Origin: Pyxicephalus adspersus
Lineage: Eukaryota > Chordata > Amphibia > Anura > Pyxicephalidae
Assembly: GCF_032062135.1 (NCBI RefSeq)
Contig: NC_092866.1
Span: 25,156,624 to 25,220,623 of the forward strand
Reading direction: 5' to 3'
Length of the DNA stretch: 64,000 nt
Positions 12,103-21,369 of the stretch are shown here, piece by piece. The stretch's first letter is position 1. Every line of letters begins with the position of its first letter. Below the pieces are notes generated by a model, which was given only the letters and a program-made list of their open reading frames with translations, was not told the DNA's origin and did no database searches. The position numbers and the translations under genes were made by a program.

Positions 12103-13439
12103 CCACTCCTTGAATCTGAATATCAGTCTATGCCAGGGAGATTTTTGCCACTTCCAGTTTCTGTGTTAAGTGTCCAAAGGCAGCATTAAAAATTTCCCTT
12201 CTGTATTCAAACATAAATAAGGAGTGTTGACTGAAGTAGTGCTATAAATGATTCTTTGCACAATTTTACAATATTTTTTTGTTTTTGGGGGGTTTAGCAC
12301 TACAAGATTTTAGCTCGAAAACTTTTAACAACTAGGTGTCTGCCAAACAGAAAGACCTGGTAAGACCAAAAGAATAGAAAATAAAACAGAAGACTGATAT
12401 AGATTGAAAAGCTGAACTATTAAACTACTGAACTATGGAAATATCCTCTCACAGCTCCCCCTTTTATGTTCCATCTGAAATGTAAATACATTAAAACCCA
12501 CCATGAACATCACCAAAAATATATTAGGGATATGCAATTCTCCAATACATTAGAGTCTCCTACTGGCCAAAAATAAATATATAGATTTTAAAATGTACCA
12601 CCTTAGCTATCCTTCGCTCCTGATTTCTTACTACTAATACTAATGTCAATCTTGAAGAGATCTTTATTATATGTTTTATGATTACCTAATGCATTTTTAT
12701 TCTTTAAACCTAATTATCTTAGCTTGTCCATGTAAGTATGTTCCTATTAACTTCCATTTTCTAAACTCATGGTGCAGTGTCCCTAACTGTATCCCAGATA
12801 ATATGGGTGTCTTTATTCCTTTTTTACTAGACTTTGATTGCTTTGGAACTTTTAAGCTCCTGATTTTCTGATTTTTTTCTTTTAAGCCAGAATTTCTGAG
12901 GTCTTTTCTAAATCTGTTCTTCTGTTTTTTCTAGTAAAGGCCTTACAAATGGTGTCACTTCAAAAGGGGCTCACAGCTAAAATTTCCCATCACTAACGCT
13001 CTCACCTCTGATATTGATATTTAAATTTTCAAGTTACTTTGCTATGGAGTTTGTTGCTTAGACTCTAAACAGACTATGAGAGAAAAAACCTGCAGACAGG
13101 TATGAAATGTAGACACCTTGACCAGCTTCCAAATCTTTCTACTATGTGGTTCTCAGCTGCTTTGATAATTTGTGTAGTGTCTGAGCTTGCCTGGTTCCCA
13201 TTTCTAATAGCAAATGACTGGGCAATAGGAATGCATAGAAGACCGGAAGGGATATGCCAGCTTTGTCAGGAAGTGCAGCCTGTCAAAATGGTTTGGGAAT
13301 CAGGTTGTGGTGGAAATGGTGCACACACAGGCACCAAAATAAATGAACTTATCTCCAAAGCAAAACTTATTGAAATTGGTATGATTAGTTGATCAGCTGC
13401 TTAGTTCAATAATTGCCTGCCATCTCCCCACAGTATTGT
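12103..13439. other. Unique DNA, no gene seen
   Basis: A+T-rich with a GTTTTTGGGGGG run near 12280. The frame at 13102-13392 (96 codons) contains Cys pairs, but it has no partner Cys/His spacing for a zinc finger and no homologue I recognise. Confidence 0.45.
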
Positions 13440-13983
13440 AGCAATTTAAAATATGCAGAAAGAAGGGGGACTTAATTTGCACATGTATAAAATCAGATAA
13501 CAAAAACTTTTTATTTAGAACATTTTAAAACACCAATAAAAGATTATGCCATTTGGCTTAACATGCAAGACGGCATGATATGAACATCAATATTGCTCTT
13601 AAATTGGACCATAGTATATCAAATGGTTTACCAGCTTACAGTATTGCATCTCATAACATTAGAGGGTATCTCAACGCGTTTCACTGTCAATGCCGCTTCA
13701 TCAGGATAATAATGTTGAGAGATAATTACTTATAGTATATATTATACATTAAAGTATCTTGTCATCTTCATTCAAATGTATAAAGGGCCCTATACTGTTA
13801 GCTGGTAAACTATTTGATATACTACTGTCCAATTTATGAGCAATATTGATGTTCAAATCGTGCCGACTTGCATGTTAAGACAAATGGCATAATCTTTTAT
13901 TGGTGTTTTAATATTTCCTAAATTATTTGATTTTTTACATGTGCCAATTAAGTCCCCTTTTTTTCTGCATATTTTGAATTGCT
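13440..13983. repeat. 544 bp foldback palindrome, family D
   Basis: The left arm (about 13440-13645) starts AGCAATTTAAAATATGCAG and the right arm (about 13795-13983) ends CTGCATATTTTGAATTGCT. The arms pair over ~190-200 bp. Examples are AAAACACCAATAAAAGATTA with TAATCTTTTATTGGTGTTTT, and GAACATCAATATTGCTC with GAGCAATATTGATGTTC. The ~150 bp centre holds the words CAACGCGTTTCACTG and CCGCTTCATCAGG. A single transcript would fold into one long hairpin. It is most likely a foldback DNA element. I see no target-site duplication, so an inverted duplication at one site is an alternative. Confidence 0.85.
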
Positions 13984-14317
13984 CCAAAGCAAAATTGTCA
14001 AAGCCACACTTCTGGATAGAAGCAAAAACTAAATTTTTAAAAAAACATGATACAGGTTGTAAAAGTAGTCACCAGTCCACAACACATCCCCAGACACAAA
14101 TCCTCGGATGTGTTTCTCTCAGTTCAATCAGCCTAATCAGAGAATAATGGATTAGAGGATCATTCTTTTTTAAAGTGCGGCTCTGACCATTTTGCTCTGC
14201 AAGTAAATCTTTGAGGTAGGCAGATGTGCTCTGTGTGCTCAGTGAGTTTGCACTGTCAGCTGGCATATTGATTGAACACTTGTCCTGAGGAGCATTCCTT
14301 TTTTCGTTGGTTGGATC
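13984..14317. other. Non-repetitive DNA, possibly conserved non-coding
   Basis: Balanced composition with packed words such as CAATCAGCCTAATCAGAG and AATAATGGATTAGAGGATC (homeodomain-like TAATC/GATTA cores). There is no coding frame of note. The repeat-derived sequence starts immediately downstream. Confidence 0.3.
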
Positions 14318-14752
14318 GGACATACAGATGACTCTTAGATAGAGACGGAACTTCCCTGCTTGTTCGTGTGCAGGACGGAGGCTTTATGGGGGGGGGGGGG
14401 GGGGCATTTCGCATAACTTGCAGAAGAAGTCTTTTGCTGTTTTGCAACATCTTGTAGCTCTTTAATGGCCAAGACAAACTCTGCAGTTGTTTCTTTATGT
14501 ATATCAAAGCACAGCTCGCTCCAGAAGTTAATAAATGTCTAGGTTTCTAGGTTCCATAAAGTTTTTTTTTTTGCTTTGTTTTTTTTTTTTGTGATTAACT
14601 CACTATGAGGATTTTATACAGTGTCTGACACCACCCTGCCTAATAATATGGTAAGACAAACATCTGTCCTAATTGCATTTTTTGAAATAATGTACCTGTT
14701 CTGATTTACATACGAATTCAACTTAAGAACAAACCGTGTAAAACCCAGGGAT
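14318..14752 (-). mobile_element. MITE, family E, copy 1 (minus strand)
   Basis: This is the inverted counterpart of the element at 18727-19068. Shared blocks, read on the minus strand, include GTAAATCAGAACAGGTACATTA and AAGTTGAATTCGTATGTAAATC near one end and CCTGCACACGAACAAGCAGG near the other. Compared with the other copy it carries an extra ~100 bp in the middle and a G homopolymer. Its outer tips are eroded. It is non-coding, and the 83-84 codon minus frames here are fortuitous. Confidence 0.75.
14388..14404 (+). repeat. G homopolymer, 17 nt
   Basis: An uninterrupted run of 17 G inside the family E MITE. It lies where the other copy has ordinary sequence (AAGCCTCCATCC on the opposite strand), so it arose by slippage here. 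Expect length variation and sequencing error. Confidence 0.95.
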
Positions 14753-14817
14753 AAACTGTACTTTGAAGCTTATTGCTGCAAACATTCTCTTAGTAGTTAC
14801 TGCATTTTAAAACTGTT

Positions 14818-14820
<3 letters not shown>
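14753..14820. other. Short spacer before the TA microsatellite
   Basis: Plain A+T-rich sequence. Nothing recognised. Confidence 0.4.

Positions 14821-14863
<43 letters not shown>
14821..14863. repeat. (TA)n microsatellite
   Basis: About 21 uninterrupted TA units. Likely length-polymorphic. Confidence 0.98.
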
Positions 14864-14865
<2 letters not shown>

Positions 14866-15079
14866 TGCATATATTCTTGGTGGTTTCACATCACAGACAA
14901 AATGAAAAATGAAACATATGAAAATTAATCTGAGTCTCTGAGTTCTTGTCTTGCCAGACTAAATTAAAGTGATAGCCAAGCAATTTATTCACCCTTCAGG
15001 ATGTACTAGTTGACCTACTGCTAAATGTCCAAAAATACCTATTAGATATCCATCCATTTTTGCAGTATGTAGACCGAAG

Positions 15080-15540
15080 ACTGCTGACAACATGATTCCT
15101 GGCCAGTGACACTGACTGGGCTTTGTTTGGGAGCATTCGTAAATGTTAATTCTTTTCCTCTTTTTTTATGCTGTCAAGCTGTACCACCATGTTTAGAAAA
15201 TGAGAAGTTCAGAACCTTTGCCACCAAGCAAGGATCTTGTAACAGCTCCACTCTGACAGTGCCTAGGCTGTCACATCACAAGAAGATTTCCCTGCGTATC
15301 AAGGTGGGTTAGATGTGTGATAATGAGGGGAAAGCACAGACATGCTAATTTAACTATTCAAGCGAGTGGGCCTTGTCTTCGTTAAGCAGACCCAGGTAGC
15401 AGCTGCAGACTGTCAGACTCCTTTGGGCCTCACGCTTTTTGATTCCCATTTAAGTTCAGATTCTCTCACTGTCTGTCAGTGAACTCTCCTCTCTGAGGAG
15501 GCTAAAAACTCTCCACTGATTTGCTGCCTTCTAACATAAG
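15080..15540 (+). other. Non-repetitive, less A+T-biased block: candidate conserved element or exon with flank
   Basis: This block is clearly less A+T-biased than both flanks, has no second copy in the window and contains the exon-like stretch described separately (15179-15303). Downstream sequence (TGCTAATTTAACTATTCAAG, GCAGCTGCAGACTGTCAGAC) is also of conserved-element texture. It could be an untranslated or coding exon with intronic flank, or a regulatory element. Conservation is not demonstrable here. Confidence 0.4.
15179..15303 (+). other. Candidate internal exon, 125 nt, unidentified
   Basis: A long pyrimidine tract (TTCTTTTCCTCTTTTTTTATG) leads to CTGTCAAG, a usable splice acceptor. 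After 125 nt an ATCAAG/GTGGGT junction fits a donor (GTRRGT). In the frame ...GTA CCA CCA TGT TTA GAA... the segment is open throughout, with many C- or G-ending codons (ACC, GCC, AAG, CTG, ATC), unlike the surrounding A+T-rich DNA. The peptide is hydrophilic with two Cys and one N-S-S glycosylation-type site. I recognise no family. The frame is also open upstream (from 15106), so a chance opening in a less A+T-rich block is the main alternative. Confidence 0.3.
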
Positions 15541-15659
15541 TAAATGTCAAAAGAAGGTTAACCCTTTCTGCTCAACATTATGGTAAATCTTTCATATATA
15601 TCAAGGGAGTTAAAGCTATTTTTAAAATGCATGCATTTTAAAATGTCAAAAAAACATTT

Positions 15660-16028
15660 CCAGGACTGTATTGTACTAATGAATGGTGCAAAACATGAAT
15701 ACACCATTCTTAAAATATATCCGTCTCATGATATTTTAAATAGGTAGATTGCTCAGTAATAGAGTCCCACTGTATTCCAGGACTGTATTGTTCTAATGAA
15801 TGGTGCAAAACATTTATACACCATTCTTAAAATATATCTGTCTCATGCTATTTTAAATAGGTAGATTGCTCAGTAATAGAGTCCCACTGTATTCCAGGAC
15901 TGTATTGTACTAATCAATGGTGCAAAACATGTATACACCATTCTTAAAATATATCCGTCTCATGCTATTTTGGATAGGTACATTGCTCAGTAAAAAAACT
16001 GGAATTGGAATAGAGTCCCACTGTATAC
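15660..16028. repeat. 117 bp tandem repeat, three copies
   Basis: Units start with CCAGGACTGTATTGTACTAA at 15660, 15777 and 15894, an exact 117 bp period. They differ by a few substitutions. The third unit carries a short insertion (AAAAAAACTGGAATTGG) before AGAGTCCCACTGTAT and ends near 16028. Each unit contains a near-palindrome, AATGGTG...CACCATT. High identity points to recent duplication. Confidence 0.95.
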
Positions 16029-16637
16029 CCACCTCTGGCGATTGCCTTCGGTTTCAACAGTGTGGTGGTAGCTTATCTTAATCTAAGTGATGGCTCTCAA
16101 AGATAAAGATTTATGTAAATTCCCTCATGCATGTGTGCCTTTGTATTTAATTGAAATTAATTCTATCATTAAATCTAAGAAGGTTTGTGTTAGGTTTGTT
16201 AATTGATTATTTTGTCTTGTGAACACAAGTGCATTAAAAGTACCTACATACTTCATTTTGTTTAATATATTAAGTGTATTTATTACTGACGTATCCCACT
16301 GGTAATTACATTGTTGCGTTTACATTGTAGAACTTAATAAGTTAATATCATCCAGAGTGCTATCTAGGCTGGCTTTGCAATAGGTGTGTACTTAATAATG
16401 GTAGATCTTATTATTTGAAGTAAGAAAATTATTAGGCAAATGTTGTTTAAATATTTTGTTTACATCATAACATCTTTCAGGTATTAGGTATTAAGTGTTT
16501 CCCATTAATTAAAATAAAGCAATATAGTTGCTATGATCAACTGCTCTAGCTTCGTTATAGTTTTTGCTGTCTGAAATAAACTCTGGTTCATTTATAGTTT
16601 ATTATGAAAACAAGGAGATTTGAATCTGCCAGCTTTG
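16029..16637. other. Unique A+T-rich DNA
   Basis: No repeat or coding feature recognised. Confidence 0.45.
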
Positions 16638-16860
16638 AGATGTGTACAGAGTTCACCGAACACTATTCATGGATCCATAGTCAGGAATGACCACAATATG
16701 AGTCCAGGGTGGGCAGCATAGTCCACGTTCCCCCTTCCCATCTCCAAAGAGCAGAACAGATGCTGTGTGCACAGCGCTCGTTTGTTCATCTGTCACTCTG
16801 CATTGATGGAAACGATCAGAAAAAATTATTTCCAGCAACAAAAATTTTGTGTACCTGGCC
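16638..16860 (+). mobile_element. MITE, family B, copy 2 (left end decayed)
   Basis: The right end TTTTGTGTACCTGGCC followed by TAA matches the family B terminus. The interior GGATCCATAGTCAGG...CCCCCTTCCCATCTC...AGAGCAGAACAGATGCTGT aligns with the copy at 8696. The left terminus is eroded (TGTGTACAGAGTTC). It is non-coding. The opposed frames here are by-products of a less A+T-rich interior. Confidence 0.7.
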
Positions 16861-18726
16861 TAAGCCGTACCCTGATGAATGAATGGGGCTATGGCGGGCA
16901 CATTGCCTTAAACAGAGAGAAAGCTGGGTATTTTTCTAGGCAGGCTGTACTTACTGGGGTGGGGGAAAAATTTAGGAAGAATAATTGTACCAAAGTTCAT
17001 TAAATTATTGTTTAAAATGCTGCATGTATCTTTTAGATGTGATTTTCCCTTTCATATTTTGTGTGAGACACATCTACCCATAAAAGGTTCTAATTATTCC
17101 GAATTGTATTCTAAACTAAAATTTTCATCTGCCTGAAAAGATATACAAATCCCTTTTCAAAAAAAAACCATTTAAATATATAGTGTATATATATATATTT
17201 AAATTGTTAGCTTTTTCCCTCAGTTCCCTCTAATTCAAATTTAAGCAAGTTTGCTGTTTGCCTTTTACATTTTACATTTTACATTTTATTTTTTGGCATT
17301 AGTGTTTTAAATGACTGAAAATATGTTTTGATTAGGGTTTTCAAATGTTTGCTTCCAATTAAAAATGTTTTGAAAAATGTAACATTCTGATCATTGTTAG
17401 TTAACTTCACATTTTAATTGGAATGGCCAAATAGTCTAATTATCTGAACAGAGAGTAGAAAAATATATTGGAAAAAAGAAAAGTTTTGTTTGAAAAAAAT
17501 GTGCTTGAAATATATGATATACCTATATATGTACTGCTGCCTTATTTCATTTAGCGAAGTACATCCTGTTCCTTCATAGCCTCACACTTCTAAAATGTCT
17601 TATTAAACATAGGCTTGGAAGCTCCAGAGTATTTCTGCCTGTTTTGTGTTCTTATTACCTTAAATACCAGGTTAAGCCTTTTGTCAATAACGATGTTGGA
17701 GCAGGTAGACAATCACTACAACAATAATTTGATTTTAAAATTCCTCCCAAGTCCACTATTGACCAGTCAGTGATAAAACTAATTGACAAAAAATAGGTGG
17801 TATTTCTGCAAAGCCCTCTCTTAGCTCTTTCAAAATTGGATTTACAGCATTATTGTATGTACCATGTGGGAAACTGGCTTTTGGTCCACAATGATTCATT
17901 GTATTATTTATTATTTTCCAAATTTTTACAGCGACAACACATGGCTCCTTGCACATGAATCCCTGCCCATTATGGATCTTATGGTTTACAGTTTTTTTTC
18001 AACACGCTCATAATAACTACATTTCTATAGGCTATGGCAAGTTTGTTAACATGATAATTTCACTATTAGAATGTTTTTGGAATCTGGAATGTTGTAATTA
18101 AAGTACTCCCATAGTAAGAAATAAATCTAGAACAAAAGTTAAGAAAAGGTAAAGTGCTATTTACAGTCAGCAGCTTAAAGTGTATTTAAAGTCATTTTCA
18201 GTATTGGATAGAGTAAGCTATAGTTAGAACTTCTGCTATGTTTCTGTTGCTGGTCGTGTCTCTGCTGGGGAGATTTACCCTTTTTGCATACCAAGTGTCT
18301 CAGATTTTGCGGGACTGGTTATCCATTTGGAACAAAATCCCTCTGTCCCTCTTTCCTTTTTGTGGTCAGGTTTTTTAAACCTGTATAGAAAAATGATTTA
18401 AGTACAAAAATATGCTGTACAAAAGCTTTTACTCTGTAAATTATTATTCAATAACAGTTTTAAAAAAAAAATTGTGGGGGAGCACTTTCAACTAGTTAGT
18501 TTTTGCAACCTAATTTACTGTTTTTTGCCCATATATTTTGTGTTTAAATTTGTCCATCTTTCTCATTTGAATTGAATTGAAAAATTAGGAGGCATGGTGT
18601 TTTCCCTTAATAATGTCAATGGAAGTGAATGAGTGGAAAACCTAAAATTTTGGGTATTACTGATTAAGGTTATTAATAGTCACAGGTCAAGGTCAGACAA
18701 TATTTCTTACATTTTACATATACAGT
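16861..18726. other. Unique A+T-rich DNA
   Basis: Contains TATATA runs near 17170-17210 and a TTTTACA micro-array (listed separately). No gene or dispersed repeat recognised. The minus frame at 17756-17956 has no domain. Confidence 0.5.
17264..17290. repeat. (TTTTACA)n micro-array
   Basis: Close to four head-to-tail copies of the 7 bp unit. Confidence 0.9.
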
Positions 18727-19068
18727 TAGTCCCCGGGTTACATATGAGATAGGGACTGTAGGTTTGTTCTAAGTTGAATTTATATGTAAGTTGGAACAGG
18801 TACATTACTTTAATAAATGCAATTAGGACAGATGTTTGTCTCAACATATTATTAGGCAGCATGGTGTCAGTTACTGTATAAAATCCCCACTGTGAGTTAA
18901 TCACAAACAAAGCAAAAAAAATGTATGGAGCCTAGTCATTCATTACCTTCTGGAGCAAACTGTGCTTTGATATGCAAATCAAGCCTCCATCCTGCACACA
19001 AGTGAGCAGGGAAGCCCGTTCATATCTAGGAGTCATTTGTATGTCAGATGTCCTTAACTCAAGGACTA
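18727..19068 (+). mobile_element. MITE, family E, copy 2, TA-flanked
   Basis: The termini are TAGTCCCCGGGTTACATA and CTTAACTCAAGGACTA. The inverted repeat GTCCYYGRGTTA is bounded by TA on both sides, which fits a Tc1/mariner-like or pogo-like TA target. The interior shares GTAAGTTGGAACAGGTACAT, TTAATCACAAACAAAGCAAA and GCCTCCATCCTGCACACAAG with the inverted copy at 14318. It is shorter by ~100 bp in the middle. It is non-coding. Confidence 0.8.
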
Positions 19069-20518
19069 CGTGTACATTAAATTTCTTAGGAAAATCAAAA
19101 GACAATTGTATAGAAAAAGTCTTCAAAGACATGTATACTGTGTCCAAGTTTGAGAAAAGGTTACCTCTCCCTTATTGTTTGGTTGACAGAGCAAAGGGGG
19201 TCTCCCAGGTAAAGGGCTCATCAATGCTAGAGGAGGCCAGCCAGAGAAAAAGAGGTGAATCAGAGTTGAGGTCTTCATTAAGAACAAGTACAATAAGATT
19301 CAGCCAAATCAGAGAGGGAATCAGCCAGGACATAGGAGAACAGAACAAATGCAGAAATTGACAACAATGATGGGGAGGGGTCTGCTATGATCGAAAGTAG
19401 GTCAGGGAGTTAAAGAGAGGTCTTCAAACAGCTATTGAGAGTTAAAACCTTTTAAGCAAGACTAATATTTGCCTTTTTGAGAATAATTACACATTAATTG
19501 TATAATTTAAGAAATATAAAATGTATGGTACAGGTGCAAATTCATAGAACATAATAGTGATTCTGGAATCATGAACATATTTAGTAAAAAGCAGGATAAT
19601 TGCAAAAAAAAGCTTTGTAGAATATATGCAGGACTGCATCACATTATATTGGTCAATAAAAATGCTAATGAGACCCAACATGTTTGCTATATAAACTTGA
19701 ACTTAAGACTAGTAATTACCTTGCACAAATGTGGGTTTATGACAATATGTAAATATACCCAATATGCCCAAACCATAAACATAGCCAGGGAGGACAGGTC
19801 TTAACTTCAAGCATATGTAAATACTCCATTGGCTAGCTGTAAGGCTTTACAAAAGCTAGTTAAAACATATTCATACAAGCAAAAAGTATATCGCACATAT
19901 AAAAGGCATGTTTGTAGCCTCTACTTTCCACTTGTCACTGCATATCCTACATAGGAGAATGCATTACACCAAGTCTGATGAGTAATGAAATATACTGACC
20001 CCTAAAAATAATTTATAACTGGTTGTGATATCTGGCAGATGACTATAAACTATAGGTATACAACACAGTTCAAAAATGTGTAGTTTAACTTTGTATTATC
20101 TGATTTTCTTAAGTAAGTAAAGTTTTATAGCATGGAGACTGTAAGAAGAAACATAACTGATCGTGGAACCCAAGTACTTTTTAGTCTTGATTCCAAGAAC
20201 CATTGGAAAACTGCACTCCAAACTAGTCTAGGGTTGCATTGTGTGCAGGTAAGCAATATTATATTTACTACCAAATATAAATATGTATAATATACGTGTT
20301 TTTTTTTACTTATGCAGGAATGATGCTTTGTTGGGGACCAGTATTGCACATAAAGAAAAAAACACCTTTTATGAAATTGCAGCGGAGGTGCTGTTGTTGC
20401 CCTTAATGAAGTGTTAGGAGTGTTACAGAATCGGTCAGATTTGTCAGCCAGTTCTGCTTGACAGAGCTGATTGCTGTTGGAAGTAAATAAGGCTTGTTCA
20501 TTTTCTGGACACAGTGGA
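19069..20518. other. Unique DNA, no gene seen
   Basis: 19160-19380 is purine-rich and A/G-biased on the plus strand (AGAGGAGGCCAGCCAGAG), of repeat-like texture but without a second copy. The 129-codon frame at 18972-19361 starts inside the MITE and shows no domain. The 138-codon minus frame at 20125-20541 ends in the next MITE and is likewise unrecognised. Confidence 0.45.
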
Positions 20519-20739
20519 GCTGATTTATTAAAGCTCTTCAAGTCTGGAGAGGATACACTTTCATCAGTGAAGCTGGGTGCTCCAGCAAACCTGGAATGGA
20601 GTTCCTAAAAGTCATTTGCTATTTGTTAGCAAATGTTTTCAATTCTGGACCAGATTCCAGGTTTACTAGAATTCTGGACCAGCTTCACTGATGAAAGTGT
20701 ATCCTATTAAGCCTTGGAGAGCTTTAGTAAATCAGGGCC
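20519..20739 (+). mobile_element. Palindromic MITE, family A, copy 2
   Basis: Same layout as the copy at 36055. The left arm is GCTGATTTATTAAAGCTC...GGATACACTTTCATCAGTG, the centre is AAAGTCATTTGCTATTTG, and the right arm is CACTGATGAAAGTGTATCC...GAGCTTTAGTAAATCAGGGCC. The right arm carries a short local change (ACTAGAATTCTGGACCAGC) that breaks pairing. Plus orientation. Confidence 0.9.
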
Positions 20740-21369
20740 ATTGACTCTGAGATATTCTAAAGTACAATTTATTCCAATAAATCAATTGTGTTTACAACTT
20801 ATTTTGAAGAAATCATGAAAAGTATTAGTAAATCTATCAGATATTATTAGATTCCCCTTAAGTAGGGTTTATGTGGGGTGTTATGGTATCTGCATTTCAT
20901 TAATAAGAGATTGTTCTTAAATTCTAATGTTGTTTTCTATTTTGGATTGAAAATACATAAAACAATCCACAATAAGACATGGGTAGCATTGCTGAAATTA
21001 ATGGGGACTGCACGGTTGAACATTTTACTAGGGTAAGGACATTACACTGCAATAGGAAATATTTTATTTAAAAGGAAAAACAAAACTTTTCTGTCTGCAT
21101 TAAGGGTTGTAATAAAAAAAAAAAAAACACAAACCAGTTGAATTTAGTTCGTTTTATAGCCATAGATGAAAATGGTAATCCATTTTGGTATATTTGTTTT
21201 ACAATTAGGCCTATGTAACATGGCAATATAGTAGCATATTTTTGGAGCAGTAACAGAAACTCTCTTCCTAATGCTAATATAAAAAAAATTACAATCCTTG
21301 AAAGTCTTTGAAGGAAATTTCAAGTGATGTAGCTCAATTGAGATTTTGGTGAAATGAAATCAGTACCTA
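20740..21369. other. Unique A+T-rich DNA
   Basis: Includes a ~15 nt A run near 21113. Nothing else recognised. Confidence 0.5.

Noticed and set aside
20125..20541. 138-codon minus-strand frame
   Set aside because: No recognisable domain. Its first codons lie in the family A MITE, so the start is repeat-derived.
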